Position numbers and translations under genes: made by a program
Part shown: one piece after another, positions 22,820-32,677 of the stretch
Layout: each line of letters starts with the position of its first letter
How positions within the stretch are numbered: the first letter of the stretch is position 1
Source: a bacterium 1XD8-76
GTDB taxonomy: Bacteria; Bacillota; Clostridia; Lachnospirales; Lachnospiraceae
Assembly (NCBI GenBank): GCA_003611955.1
Contig: RAZE01000029.1
Location: forward strand, 1-37,600
Direction of reading: 5' to 3'
DNA length: 37,600 nt
The notes under the pieces: generated by a model
The model's input: only the letters and a program-made list of their open reading frames with translations
Database searches by the model: none
What the model was told of the DNA's origin: nothing

Positions 22820-24136
22820 ATGAAAAACAGGCTGTTAAAAAAAATTAAAGATCATGAGATCATATGCGGCGTTGTGGGACTTGGTTATGTGGGCCTGCCA
22901 TTAGCTGTAGAAAAGGCAAAAGCTGGTTTTAGAACAATTGGTTTTGATGTGCAGGAAGAAAAAGTGAGGGCTGTGAATGAAGGACATAATTATATTGGAG
23001 ATGTTGTAGATTCAGAGCTGGAAAGATTGGTGAAAGAGGGGATGCTTTCAGCAACAACGGATTTTAGTTTCATCAAGGATGTAGATTTTATAGCGATTTG
23101 CGTCCCGACACCACTTGATATCCATCAGGAGCCGGATATCAGTTATGTCAGAGCATCTGCTGAAGCGATCGGCAAATATTTGAAAGCGGAGACGATGGTA
23201 GTATTAGAATCTACGACATACCCAGGAACAACAGAGGAATTAATAAAGCCGATTTTAGAAAGCGGTTCCGGTCTTGAATGCGGAACTGCTTTTTATTTAG
23301 GCTTTTCTCCGGAGCGGGTGGATCCGGGGAATCTGATCTACAAGACAAAGAACACACCGAAGGTAGTAGGTGCCTGCAGTTCGGATGGTGCGGAAGTAAT
23401 ATCTGCGATGTATCGCGCCGTTCTGGAGGGGGAAGTGTTTACGGTGTCCTGCCCGGCGGTGGCGGAAATGGAGAAGATTTTAGAAAATACCTATCGAAAT
23501 GTCAATATAGGCCTGATCAATGAGATAGGCAGGCTCTGCAATGAGATGGGAATTTCGGTCTGGGAAGTGATTGATGCAGCGAAGACAAAACCCTATGGGT
23601 TTCAGGCATTCTATCCTGGTCCGGGGTTGGGCGGCCACTGTATTCCGTTAGATCCTTATTACCTTACATGGAAAGCGAGAGAATATGGTTTCCATACAAC
23701 GCTTATTGAGAATTCCATGGTGATTAATGACGGGCAGCCTGAATACTGCGTGGAGAGAGCAATGCACATATTAAACAGGCATCGAAAAGCGATCAACGGG
23801 GCAAAAATTTTGATGCTCGGGGTTTCCTATAAAAATGATATAGATGATTATCGTGAATCGCCTGCGATCCGGGTGATGAGAGAACTTAGGAAAGTAGGAG
23901 CAGATGTGGAGTATTACGACCCATGGGTTCCAAAGTTTAAAAACATGTATGGACAGAGCGCGGAGAGCTTGAAGGAACTTACACCAGAGATTGTAGGAAG
24001 AGCGGATTTGGTAATGGTGACGACTGCTCATCACAATGTAGATTATGAAATGGTGCAGAAAAATGCCAAAGCAGTATTCGATACGAAAAACGTAATGGCA
24101 GATATCAGGGATCGAAGTAATATAGAGGTGCTTTAA
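22820..24136 (+). CDS. wbpA: UDP-N-acetylglucosamine 6-dehydrogenase, WbpA-like
   Basis: A 438-residue nucleotide-sugar dehydrogenase. VVGLGYVGLPLAVEKAKAG is the N-terminal NAD-binding motif, LESTTYPGTTEEL and ENTYRNVNIGLINE mark the central domain, and GGHCIPLDP carries the catalytic Cys (C274). The C-terminal MLGVSYKNDIDDYRESPA is typical. WbpA oxidises UDP-GlcNAc to UDP-GlcNAcA, the first step to di-N-acetylated uronic acids; WecC-type UDP-ManNAc dehydrogenases are close relatives, and context with WbpB, WbpD and WbpE favours WbpA. Its stop overlaps the ATG of the next gene (TAATG). The gene is moderately richer in G+C than the flippase and methyltransferase. Confidence 0.88.
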   Translation: MKNRLLKKIKDHEIICGVVGLGYVGLPLAVEKAKAGFRTIGFDVQEEKVRAVNEGHNYIGDVVDSELERLVKEGMLSATTDFSFIKDVDFIAICVPTPLDIHQEPDISYVRASAEAIGKYLKAETMVVLESTTYPGTTEELIKPILESGSGLECGTAFYLGFSPERVDPGNLIYKTKNTPKVVGACSSDGAEVISAMYRAVLEGEVFTVSCPAVAEMEKILENTYRNVNIGLINEIGRLCNEMGISVWEVIDAAKTKPYGFQAFYPGPGLGGHCIPLDPYYLTWKAREYGFHTTLIENSMVINDGQPEYCVERAMHILNRHRKAINGAKILMLGVSYKNDIDDYRESPAIRVMRELRKVGADVEYYDPWVPKFKNMYGQSAESLKELTPEIVGRADLVMVTTAHHNVDYEMVQKNAKAVFDTKNVMADIRDRSNIEVL

Positions 24137-25209
24137 TGAAAATATTGACAGTGGTGGGAGCAAGACCGCAATTCATAAAGGCGGCGGTGGTGTCTCACGA
24201 ACTCAGAAAAAAGCATACGGAGATTCTCGTGCATACCGGACAGCATTTTGACCACAATATGTCCGGACAGTTTTTTGAAGAATTAAATATTCCGGATCCG
24301 GATTACAATCTTGGTATTTCAGGCGGAAGTCATGCTGAGATGACAGGAAAGATGATGGTAGAGATAGAAAAAGTACTTTTAAAGGAAAAACCGGAATGGC
24401 TGCTTCTTTATGGTGATACCAATTCTACCCTGGCGGCGGCATTGGCAGCTGTAAAATTGCATACTCCAATATGTCATGTGGAGGCGGGAACAAGAACTCA
24501 TAGTAAGACGAACCCGGAGGAGATCAACAGGATTTGTACGGATCATGTCTCCACGCTGCTCCTTGCAAGTACGCAGAGTGGTATGGATGAAATGAAAAAG
24601 GAAGGGCTTTCAGAAAGAGGATATCTGGTCGGAGATCCAATGTATGATGCTTTTATTCAGTACAGCGGTAAAAAAGATGTGAGAGAACTAAAGATGGAAA
24701 CACTTGAGGGGATAACTGTCAAAGTACCGGATGAGTTTTATTATCTGACATGTCACAGGGAAGAAAATACAGAGGATGATAAGTGCCTGAGAGAAATATT
24801 TACTGCTATGGATCGTTTAGATGCGCCGGTAGTATATCCTGTACATCCGAGAAATAAACAGAGGGCGATACGGATGAGGAAGGAACGGGGATTTAGGAAC
24901 TTGATTCTGGTAGAACCGGTGGGATATTTGGAAAGTATCTGCCTGGTAAATCATGCAAAAAAGATAGTGACGGATTCTGGGGGGCTTCAGAGAGAAGCCT
25001 TTTTTGCCGGGAAAAAGTGTGTAACAATACTTGATTTTGTTATCTGGCCGGAAACAATGGTTGGGAAAAGAAATGTTTTATCAGCACCGAAAGCGGAGGA
25101 AATTTTGAGCAAATTAGCACAAGGCCAGAAAATAGATAAAAATTATAACCCCTTTGGAGATGCTCAGGCATCAAAGAAAATTGTTGAAATGCTGGAGGAA
25201 AAAATATGA
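24136..25209 (+). CDS. wbpI: Non-hydrolysing UDP-sugar 2-epimerase, WbpI/WecB-like
   Basis: A 357-residue enzyme opening with ILTVVGARPQFIKAAVVS, followed by HTGQHFDHNMSGQFF, LLYGDTNSTLA, HVEAGTRTH, TCHREENTEDD, YPVHPRNKQ and VTDSGGLQREAFFAGK, all diagnostic of UDP-GlcNAc 2-epimerases. Within this gene set it most likely acts as WbpI, converting UDP-GlcNAc(3NAc)A to UDP-ManNAc(3NAc)A, rather than as WecB. It is translationally coupled to the genes on both sides (TAATG and ATGA overlaps). It is distinct from the CapG-type epimerase at 1-732. Confidence 0.85.
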   Translation: MKILTVVGARPQFIKAAVVSHELRKKHTEILVHTGQHFDHNMSGQFFEELNIPDPDYNLGISGGSHAEMTGKMMVEIEKVLLKEKPEWLLLYGDTNSTLAAALAAVKLHTPICHVEAGTRTHSKTNPEEINRICTDHVSTLLLASTQSGMDEMKKEGLSERGYLVGDPMYDAFIQYSGKKDVRELKMETLEGITVKVPDEFYYLTCHREENTEDDKCLREIFTAMDRLDAPVVYPVHPRNKQRAIRMRKERGFRNLILVEPVGYLESICLVNHAKKIVTDSGGLQREAFFAGKKCVTILDFVIWPETMVGKRNVLSAPKAEEILSKLAQGQKIDKNYNPFGDAQASKKIVEMLEEKI

Positions 25210-26273
25210 AATATGCATTGATAGGCTGTGGAAGAATTTCGTCAAACCATATTGCTGCGGCGAAAGCAAACAGATTGGAATTTGTGGGTATCTGTGATAT
25301 CAATAAAGAAATGCTTCAGGATAAGGTTTCGAAGTTTGATCTTGAGGAAGTGCACCAGTATATTGATTATCACAAAATGCTGGAAAAAGAAAGACCGGAG
25401 CTTGTGGCAATTGCCACAGAGTCAGGAAAGCACGCAGCAATAGCTCTGGATTGTATAGAAGCAGGATGCAATGTAATTATTGAAAAGCCGATCGCACTGA
25501 CGCTTGCAGAGGCAGATGCGGTCATAAAAGCGGCAAAAGAGAAAGGGGTTAAGGTTTGTGCAAACCATCAGAACAGATTTAATAAATCTATCCGGAAAAT
25601 ACGGGATGCGGTAGAAAAGGAACGTTTCGGGCGTATGTTCTACGGAACAGCGCATATTCGTTGGTGTAGGGATGAAAATTATTATATGCAGGCGAAGTGG
25701 CGAGGAACCTGGGAACAGGATGGAGGGGCGCTTATGAACCAATGTATCCATAACATTGATTTACTTCGTTGGATGATGGGAGATGAAGTTGAGGAAGTGA
25801 TCGGGATGACAGATCAATTGAATCATCCATATATTGAAGCAGAGGATTTGGGAATTGCCCTTGTAAAATTTAAGAATGGAGCATACGGCGTTATAGAGGG
25901 AACCACAGATTTATATCCAAAAAATCTGGAGGAAACCCTTTATTTATTTGGAGAAAAGGGAACTGTAAAAGTGGGAGGACAGAGCGTCAATAGAATTGAA
26001 GAGTGGCGGTTTGCAGATTCCCTAGAAAAGCCGGAAGACGTGATCGCTGAATTCGGAGAAAACCCGCCCAATGTATATGGCTTTGGACATACGCCGCTAT
26101 ATGCGGATGTGATTGATGCAATACAGTGTGACAGAGAGCCATATGTAAACGGGGAAGCAGGAAGAAGGGCGCTGGAACTTGTGCTCGCCATCTATAAGTC
26201 AGCGGCGGAAGGGAAGAGTGTGCGGCTGCCGCTGGACAATTGTTCCACAATGGATTTTCAGGGTAGATTTTAA
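25206..26273 (+). CDS. wbpB: UDP-2-acetamido-2-deoxy-glucuronate 3-dehydrogenase, WbpB/WlbA-like
   Basis: A 355-residue Gfo/Idh/MocA-family oxidoreductase. [17 protein letters not shown] is the NAD-binding N-terminus; [15 protein letters not shown] contains the family's EKP motif with catalytic Lys; [18 protein letters not shown] carries the conserved active-site His. WbpB/WlbA enzymes oxidise C3 of UDP-GlcNAcA so that WbpE can transaminate it. ATG 25206 overlaps the preceding stop (ATGA). The product pathway is supported by the WbpA-, WbpD- and WbpE-like neighbours. Confidence 0.86.
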   Translation: MKYALIGCGRISSNHIAAAKANRLEFVGICDINKEMLQDKVSKFDLEEVHQYIDYHKMLEKERPELVAIATESGKHAAIALDCIEAGCNVIIEKPIALTLAEADAVIKAAKEKGVKVCANHQNRFNKSIRKIRDAVEKERFGRMFYGTAHIRWCRDENYYMQAKWRGTWEQDGGALMNQCIHNIDLLRWMMGDEVEEVIGMTDQLNHPYIEAEDLGIALVKFKNGAYGVIEGTTDLYPKNLEETLYLFGEKGTVKVGGQSVNRIEEWRFADSLEKPEDVIAEFGENPPNVYGFGHTPLYADVIDAIQCDREPYVNGEAGRRALELVLAIYKSAAEGKSVRLPLDNCSTMDFQGRF

Positions 26274-26320
26274 GAGGAGCGGAAAAGAACAGACGCAAAT
26301 ACTGTTTAGAGAAAGATATA

Positions 26321-26818
26321 ATGAAAAAATATTTTGTTCATAACAGCAGCTATATAGATGAAGGTGTGGAAATAGGCAGCGGCACAAAAATATGGCATTT
26401 TTGTCACATTCAGTCCGGAGCGAGAATAGGAGAGAATTGTTCGCTGGGACAAAATGTTAATGTATCAAATAATGTTATTATTGGAGATGGCTGTAAGATA
26501 CAGAATAATGTGTCGCTTTATGAAGGAGTAGAGCTGGAGGAAGGGGTATTCTGCGGCCCATCCTGTGTTTTTACAAATGATCTGACACCCAGGGCAGAAT
26601 ATCCCAAGGGGCATGAGAATTATAAAAGAACTCTGATTAAAAGAGGAGCATCTATTGGAGCCAATGCAACGATTGTATGCGGGCACACGATCGGAAGATA
26701 TGCGATGGTTGCCGCAGGAGCGGTAGTGACGAAAGATGTACCGGATTATGCGTTGGTAACAGGGGTGCCGGCCAGAGTAGTTGCCCATGTGGACGAGAAA
26801 GGAAATATAGAGTATTAA
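26321..26818 (+). CDS. wbpD: UDP-3-amino-2-acetamido-glucuronate N-acetyltransferase, WbpD-like
   Basis: A 165-residue left-handed beta-helix protein with hexapeptide repeats through residues 10-150: [55 protein letters not shown], and [36 protein letters not shown] is characteristic of WbpD/WlbB enzymes, which acetylate the 3-amino group to give UDP-2,3-diacetamido-2,3-dideoxy-glucuronate. It directly follows the 3-dehydrogenase gene; the aminotransferase that should act between them lies 8 kb downstream. Confidence 0.87.
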   Translation: MKKYFVHNSSYIDEGVEIGSGTKIWHFCHIQSGARIGENCSLGQNVNVSNNVIIGDGCKIQNNVSLYEGVELEEGVFCGPSCVFTNDLTPRAEYPKGHENYKRTLIKRGASIGANATIVCGHTIGRYAMVAAGAVVTKDVPDYALVTGVPARVVAHVDEKGNIEY

Positions 26819-26839
26819 ATTCTTTGGAGAAGGGGTGAT

Positions 26840-28957
26840 ATGGAAGACGGGACAACAGATATTATAAAGAATAAAAGATGCGGCTGGCACATACTGCTTT
26901 TAGGTATGATAACGCTGATGCTTTTTGTGACGGCGCGGTATTTTTATAATACTGAATATTTTGGGGAATATAAAGCGCCGCATAAAGGGACTTATACAAA
27001 TTATGATTATTTTATAGAAATGGCGGATGAGGAGGGAAAGATTATACTTGCTGACTATGCCATGTATATGTATAGTGCCTTTGTTACAATGATTGGAGAT
27101 AGAGATGTGGTATTTGACGACAGGGTGATGGAGGCGGATTATTGGATAATGCTCCCCCAATATTCGAGAGATGATATAGGTATATTAAATACAAATTTTG
27201 AAGATAAAGCATCGGACTGCCAAAGATATTATTTAATTGATGAAAATGGTCAGGAACACAAGGTATTTTTGCTTACGGGCAAACAGTGGGAAAGTGCTTC
27301 TGCTATAAAAATATTTTATGATCTTGAAAAAAATCTGATTGTCGCACCGGAAGAAAGTTTTGATAAGGAAGATTTTGCAGATATAGAAATACAATTAGAG
27401 AAATTTTCATGTGAGACTGCGATAATGCAGACAAAGATGGATGAGACGATTCAGCGTGTTTCAGGGGAGAATCATAAATGGGAGATATCTATCCGACAAT
27501 TAGCGTTTATTCTTTTTATTGCATTTCTTGGGGTGATCGCCGGAGGAACTTTTCTGAAAAAACTGGAGGTGATGGCAGTCTGGTATGTGCTTCCATTTGG
27601 ATTCATGACAGGGATCTTTTCTGCATTGCTTTTAATTGTTTCACATTTAAAGATATCTTTGCTGAATTATATTTTGATAAGTTGCGTGACGGCAGTATTG
27701 TTAAATATGTATATTAAAAAGCATATAGATTTTACTGAGAGTTCTTTTAAATATAACAAGACATGGGCTATAAATATTTTATTATGGGCAGGAGTCGTTT
27801 TATGGTTTTGCTTTAAGCCATATATTATTTTATCTTATGATTCTGTATTAAATGAGTACTATGGAAAATATGCGGTGCTGACAGGAGACTTAAATGCGGT
27901 TCTCGGTGGTGTACTATCCTATTCTTTAATTACACCACTCTATGAAGTTGGCAGTTCTTTATTTGAGATAGAATTGAATTATTCCATGCAGCCAATATTT
28001 GTCATATCTTTTATGGCGGCTATGGGATGGATATGGTTTAAGATGATTAAAAATCCCACAAGGATAAAAATCGTAATGATGTTATGGGGGATATTGGCAC
28101 TTATCATAAATCCTATGTTTTATATTCAGATGTTTTGGAAACTGAATAATTTATCGCTTGGCATGTTTGTCGGAATTTCCGTTGGAATGCATCTTTTATA
28201 TTATATGACAGAGGAAAAAATATATTTTATAATTGGAAATATATTTTTTCCTGTTGTATATGCGGCGAGAGTAGAAGGAGGAGTCTTTGCAATTGTTCAT
28301 CTCGTGTGCCTTTATATGCTGTTCAAAAACAAAGGTAAGGAAAAAGAGGTTGAAAGTTTATGTTTTAGAATGGGATTAATACTGACAGTGCTGTATTTGT
28401 ACTATTTTTGTATAATCGGAGAAGTAAAAAGTGATTTTTGGACACATCAAAAAGGGCTGGCTATGAATATTCTTATATGGTTTGCTTATTTATTGATTAG
28501 GATAGGCCCACTTTTGAAGGGATGGGCAAGAAAGGTATTTGACAATATGGATAAAGCTATGCCGCTGTTTATTTCACTTGTCATCGTATTAGCCGGGCTT
28601 ATTAATAAAGAAAAAATTATCCATAATATGTATGTATATGTCCGAAATCTGAATAATTATGGCGGATATTGGGAGCTGGTAGTTATGATAGCGCTGTATA
28701 GTATTTTTCGCTGTAAAGAAAAGCCGATCCTGCGATTTTTCTCCATATATGTGATATCCTATTTTTTGTTGATTCCTGGATTAATGGTATTCAGGGAAAT
28801 TCCGCTCCGAATAGGATTTGGAGATTCGGCATGTAGAATGTTATCTCATATTGTACTTGTCGGAGGTAGTCTTTTAATTTACTTTGCGAATGAACTGTTT
28901 ATAGATAAAGTGAAAAGAACACGAGTGGAGAAAAATGGAGGGAATGATGCAGCCTAA
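26840..28957 (+). CDS. Large polytopic membrane protein of unknown function
   Basis: A 705-residue protein I do not recognise. One membrane segment near residues 15-33 is followed by a long hydrophilic, probably extracytoplasmic domain (about 35-215), and then ten or more hydrophobic segments to the end. A loop in the middle reads LSYDSVLNEYYGKYA. The layout, with acidic residues in an external loop followed by many helices, is compatible with a GT-C-type glycosyltransferase or a polymerase-like protein, but no firm motif supports this. ATG 26840 has GGAG and GGGG upstream. Its stop overlaps the ATG of the second flippase (TAATG), so the two may act together. Confidence 0.7.
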   Translation: MEDGTTDIIKNKRCGWHILLLGMITLMLFVTARYFYNTEYFGEYKAPHKGTYTNYDYFIEMADEEGKIILADYAMYMYSAFVTMIGDRDVVFDDRVMEADYWIMLPQYSRDDIGILNTNFEDKASDCQRYYLIDENGQEHKVFLLTGKQWESASAIKIFYDLEKNLIVAPEESFDKEDFADIEIQLEKFSCETAIMQTKMDETIQRVSGENHKWEISIRQLAFILFIAFLGVIAGGTFLKKLEVMAVWYVLPFGFMTGIFSALLLIVSHLKISLLNYILISCVTAVLLNMYIKKHIDFTESSFKYNKTWAINILLWAGVVLWFCFKPYIILSYDSVLNEYYGKYAVLTGDLNAVLGGVLSYSLITPLYEVGSSLFEIELNYSMQPIFVISFMAAMGWIWFKMIKNPTRIKIVMMLWGILALIINPMFYIQMFWKLNNLSLGMFVGISVGMHLLYYMTEEKIYFIIGNIFFPVVYAARVEGGVFAIVHLVCLYMLFKNKGKEKEVESLCFRMGLILTVLYLYYFCIIGEVKSDFWTHQKGLAMNILIWFAYLLIRIGPLLKGWARKVFDNMDKAMPLFISLVIVLAGLINKEKIIHNMYVYVRNLNNYGGYWELVVMIALYSIFRCKEKPILRFFSIYVISYFLLIPGLMVFREIPLRIGFGDSACRMLSHIVLVGGSLLIYFANELFIDKVKRTRVEKNGGNDAA

Positions 28958-30225
28958 TGAAGAGTAACGGAAAACAGTATAGTTTTGAGGAAGGACTGAT
29001 CTGGAATTATGCAAGTATTGTAATATTGGCGTTAAGCGGTCTTTTGTTTGATGCATTGATTATCTGCTTTTATAATGCAGAAGCATTAGGCGTTTTTAAT
29101 CAGGTATATGCATATTATATTGTTATTTCTCAAATTTGCGTTTGGGGAATTCATATGTCAGTAGTACGAGCAATATCTTTGAACAGTGAAAAGGATGAAC
29201 AGAAAAGGATATTATCATCAGCAATTTTATTAGTGCTGGGGATATCTTGTATGGTATGCTTCTTAGTAAAAAGCATTTTGCCTGTATTGGGTAATTCAGA
29301 CGTAGTAATTGCTTTTGAGTATGTGATTCCGGCATTGATATTTTTTGCGATAAATAAAGTGATACTGAGCTTTTTCAACGGGATATCAGAAATGAAGATA
29401 TATGCGGTATTACTGTCATTAAGAAATATTTTTATTGCTATAACAATTTTGTTTTTTTCTTTAGTTCATGTGCATTATACAAAAATAGCAGAGTGTTTTT
29501 TAGTTGGAGAGCTTATTGTTGGAGCCATAAGTATAGGTTTATTGTTCAAATATAAAATGCTGCCATGTAAGTTTTCCATTGATAAAATAAAAGAACACCT
29601 TTCTTTTGGGAGCAAAATTCTTTTGTCAAATTTAGTTGTGGAATTGAACACAAAGATTGATGTGATTTGTCTTGGATGGATATTAAAAGATGATTATCAA
29701 ATAGGAATTTATTCTTTTGCAGTTTTATTTGCAGAAGGGTTTTATCAGTTGTTTGTAGTGATAAGGAGAAGCGTTAATCCAATGCTTGCAAGATGTTGTC
29801 AAAATGCAAAAAAAGAAGAGAATGTTTTTAGTGATTTAGATGTTAAAATTGGGAAATATATTGGAGTAAAAAAATGGCTTGCAGGTATATTGGTTCTGTT
29901 TGTATATGCGGTCGTATGTATAGCATTGGATAGGAAAGAGTATTTAAAAGGTATGGCTGCGTTGGCAGTTATCTGCTTTTTTATAGCATTGACAGCAAAA
30001 GAGATAATTATGGGCAATTTTTTTGCTCAGATCGGGAAACCGGAGAAAGAATCATTTATAAATATTTGTACCATAATTTCTAATTTTGTTGGAAATGTTA
30101 TACTGATTTACTATATGGGAATTAATGGTGCGGCATTGGCAACAGGTATTTCATATGTTGTCTTTGCTTTTTTGCTTTTATGCAAGGCGAAAAAGGATGA
30201 GAGCATTCAGATTGGATTTTATTGA
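28957..30225 (+). CDS. Wzx-like oligosaccharide flippase (second copy)
   Basis: A 422-residue polytopic protein with about 12-14 hydrophobic segments. The opening EGLIWNYASIVILALSGLLF, the LGVFNQVYAYYIVISQICVWG stretch and a C-terminal NGAALATGISYVVFAFLLL are like MOP-superfamily polysaccharide flippases. It is coupled to the unknown 705-residue membrane protein (TAATG overlap). It differs strongly from the flippase at 20614, so both may be functional, perhaps on different lipid-linked substrates. Confidence 0.8.
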   Translation: MKSNGKQYSFEEGLIWNYASIVILALSGLLFDALIICFYNAEALGVFNQVYAYYIVISQICVWGIHMSVVRAISLNSEKDEQKRILSSAILLVLGISCMVCFLVKSILPVLGNSDVVIAFEYVIPALIFFAINKVILSFFNGISEMKIYAVLLSLRNIFIAITILFFSLVHVHYTKIAECFLVGELIVGAISIGLLFKYKMLPCKFSIDKIKEHLSFGSKILLSNLVVELNTKIDVICLGWILKDDYQIGIYSFAVLFAEGFYQLFVVIRRSVNPMLARCCQNAKKEENVFSDLDVKIGKYIGVKKWLAGILVLFVYAVVCIALDRKEYLKGMAALAVICFFIALTAKEIIMGNFFAQIGKPEKESFINICTIISNFVGNVILIYYMGINGAALATGISYVVFAFLLLCKAKKDESIQIGFY

Positions 30226-30234
30226 GGAGAAAAC

Positions 30235-31200
30235 ATGTTAAGAGAAAAATACAAAAAGGCATTAGTAACCGGAGGAGCAGGGTTTATCGGAAGTCATATT
30301 GTGGAAGAGTGTTTGAGGCAGGGATTGGAGGTCGTCAGTATTGACAATTATTTTGCAGGTAAGAAAGAAAACCTGAAGTTATTGCATGAGCAATATCCAA
30401 AATTAGAAGAATACAATTGTGATGTGACAGATTATGAAGGTTTGAAAAAATATATGGAAGGTGTAGATATTATTTTCCATGAAGCAGCATCCAAAAAGAC
30501 CATATGCTTGAATGATCCGAGAAAAGATTTATTGATTAATGCAGGAGGAACATTCAATATTCTTGAATTAGCTCGTGATTTTAAGGTCAAAAAAGTGATA
30601 CATGCGTCTTCCGGATCCGTATATGGAGAGGCAAAATATTTTCCGCAGGATGAAGATCATCCGGTTAATCCGACGTCCTATTATGGAGTGAGCAAATTGG
30701 CAGGTGAAAAATATGTACGCGCGTTTTGTGATTTGTATGATATGGACTGCACTATATTGAGATATTTTCATGTGTACGGTCCAAGGCAGGAGTCCAGTGA
30801 TGTCGGGGGGGTAGTATCTATTTTTGGAAGGAGAGTATTAAATGGACAGGCACCGAAAATATATGGGGATGGATCTCAAGAAAGATCTTTTACATATGTA
30901 AAAGATGTGGTAGGGATTAATATGATGGTTGCGGAAACTGAAAAGACAAGAGGTGAAGCTTATAATTGTGCTTCAGGAATCAGTGTTACGATCGAAGAAT
31001 TGGCTACACTTGTCAAAAAGTATCTGAATCGTGAAGATTTAAAAAATATATATGACGAATGGACTGTCGGAGACATTAAGAATTTTAATGTTTCAAATGA
31101 GAAAATCAGGAAGCTGGGCTTTGAATTTAAAACAACGTTTGAACAAGGTTTACAGGAAACTTTAGATTGGTTAAGGGATTATGTTGGTGGAAGGCAATGA
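30235..31200 (+). CDS. NAD-dependent sugar epimerase (GalE/WbpP-like extended SDR)
   Basis: A 321-residue extended SDR enzyme. ALVTGGAGFIGSHIVEE is the NAD-binding motif, HEAASKKTI follows the fourth strand, SSGSVYGE contains the catalytic Ser region, and YYGVSKLAGEK gives the YxxxK pair. RYFHVYGPRQ and GDGSQERSFTYVKDV are typical of UDP-hexose 4-epimerases and related UDP-uronate epimerases. It could supply UDP-Gal, UDP-GalNAc or UDP-GalNAcA for the polymer. ATG 30235 follows GAGGAG with 7-nt spacing. Its stop overlaps the next gene's ATG (ATGA). Confidence 0.85.
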   Translation: MLREKYKKALVTGGAGFIGSHIVEECLRQGLEVVSIDNYFAGKKENLKLLHEQYPKLEEYNCDVTDYEGLKKYMEGVDIIFHEAASKKTICLNDPRKDLLINAGGTFNILELARDFKVKKVIHASSGSVYGEAKYFPQDEDHPVNPTSYYGVSKLAGEKYVRAFCDLYDMDCTILRYFHVYGPRQESSDVGGVVSIFGRRVLNGQAPKIYGDGSQERSFTYVKDVVGINMMVAETEKTRGEAYNCASGISVTIEELATLVKKYLNREDLKNIYDEWTVGDIKNFNVSNEKIRKLGFEFKTTFEQGLQETLDWLRDYVGGRQ

Positions 31201-32144
31201 TAAAGAATAAAACAATTGGGGTAGTGGTTCCAGCGTATAACGAGGGCAGACTGATTGAAAAGGTTTTGGACACAATGCCTGATTTTGTGGACACGATAAT
31301 TGTCGTAAACGATGGAAGTGTGGATGGAACAAAGGAAAAGATATTAGAAAAACTGCAGGGAGATGCCAGAATAATTTTGTATGATCATCTGAAAAACAAA
31401 GGATTAGGGCAATCCCTTATAGATGGGTATGAAAAGGCAATTGAATTGAAATTGGATGTAACTGCTGTCATGGCAGGAGATGCCCAAATGGATCCAAGTG
31501 ATCTGCATGACGTAGTGATACCTGTTGTACAGGGAGAAACAGATTATGTGAAAGGTTCTCGTTTATTGGTGCAGGGAGTTCAGGAAAAGATGCCGCGCTA
31601 TCGATTCATAGGAAATAATATTCTGACATTGCTCACGAAATTTGCCACTGGATATTGGCACGTAGTAGATCCACAGTGTGGATATACGGCTATATCATAT
31701 CAGGCAATCAGCAATATACCGATTAAAACAATGATTAAAGGCTATGGTTATAATGCGCATATTTTATATATGCTGAATATGCAGAACTTTCGCGTGAAAG
31801 ATGTAAAAGTAAAACCTGTATATGGGGAGGAAGTAAGTAAAATTAAGTTGGGAAAATATATAAGAAATGTTAGTGTACTTCTATTAAAATTATTTTTTTC
31901 CCGAATATTTAAAAAGAATATGCTTATTGATTTTAATCCGTTGGCGCTGTTTTATCTGTTATCGTTTATTTGTTTGCCGTTGGCACTTGGGTTTTTGATA
32001 AGAATGTTAGTGATTTATTTTTCTACATTTTTAATGCCTTCCACAACATTAATTTTGTTTGTTTTTACAGCGCTTATGGGGGTACAGTCGCTCTTTTTTG
32101 CGATGTGGATGGATATGGAAGATAATCGGAGGCTGCGGAGTTGA
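31197..32144 (+). CDS. GT2 glycosyltransferase with C-terminal membrane helices (DPM1/GtrB-like)
   Basis: A 315-residue protein. IGVVVPAYNEGRLIEKVL and IIVVNDGSVDGTKE open the GT-A fold, and AVMAGDAQMDPSD contains its metal-binding acidic motif. Two hydrophobic segments near the C-terminus (about 250-275 and 285-305) anchor it. This layout fits polyprenyl-phosphate glycosyltransferases, which load a sugar on undecaprenyl phosphate for later use by a GT-C enzyme, though chain-extending roles are possible. The upstream in-frame extension to 31167 lies inside the previous gene, so ATG 31197 is chosen. It overlaps genes at both ends by 4 nt. Confidence 0.82.
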   Translation: MIKNKTIGVVVPAYNEGRLIEKVLDTMPDFVDTIIVVNDGSVDGTKEKILEKLQGDARIILYDHLKNKGLGQSLIDGYEKAIELKLDVTAVMAGDAQMDPSDLHDVVIPVVQGETDYVKGSRLLVQGVQEKMPRYRFIGNNILTLLTKFATGYWHVVDPQCGYTAISYQAISNIPIKTMIKGYGYNAHILYMLNMQNFRVKDVKVKPVYGEEVSKIKLGKYIRNVSVLLLKLFFSRIFKKNMLIDFNPLALFYLLSFICLPLALGFLIRMLVIYFSTFLMPSTTLILFVFTALMGVQSLFFAMWMDMEDNRRLRS

Positions 32145-32662
32145 ATCAATGTAAAGACTACTTAATTCATGGAATATATTTCGCATTATATGGTATTGTA
32201 AAATATATTCCATCGCCGATAGGTGATGTTCTTCGGTATTGGATCAGTAAACCATTTGTAAATAAAATGGGAAAGGTGAGGATATATGAAGGAACAACCT
32301 TATGGTATCCTTATAGGATTAAAATAGGAAACAATGTAACATTAAACGAATGGGTATATATTTCAGGGTATGGTAATGTAACAATAGGAGATGCTGTCAG
32401 AATTGGAAGCAGAACAACGATCATCAGCTCTGATCATGAATTTGGTGATTGTAATAAAAGAATATATCAACAGGGAATAAAGTCATGTGGGGGGGTGACC
32501 ATAGAGGATGATGTTTTTATTGGAACTGGAGTTATCATATTAGATGGTGTGACAATTGGGACGCATTCTGTAATAGGGGCGGGAAGCGTAGTGACAAAAA
32601 ATATCCTGCCATATTCTGTGGCGGCAGGAAATCCAGCAAAAGTGATTTATAAATTGAATTGA
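32141..32662 (+). CDS. Left-handed beta-helix acyltransferase (WbbJ-like), TTG start
   Basis: A 173-residue hexapeptide-repeat transferase. Repeats run through IKIGNNVTLNEWVYIS, VTIGDAVRIGSRTTIIS, VTIEDDVFIGTGVIIL and VTIGTHSVIGAGSVV, ending PYSVAAGNPAKVIY. SSDHEF carries the His expected in the acetyl-CoA transfer site of this family. The start is TTG 32141, supported by GGAGG (32128-32132) exactly 8 nt upstream and by overlap with the GT2 stop. It likely O-acetylates a repeat-unit sugar. Confidence 0.8.
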   Translation: MNQCKDYLIHGIYFALYGIVKYIPSPIGDVLRYWISKPFVNKMGKVRIYEGTTLWYPYRIKIGNNVTLNEWVYISGYGNVTIGDAVRIGSRTTIISSDHEFGDCNKRIYQQGIKSCGGVTIEDDVFIGTGVIILDGVTIGTHSVIGAGSVVTKNILPYSVAAGNPAKVIYKLN

Positions 32663-32677
32663 TATGCGGGAGAAAAT

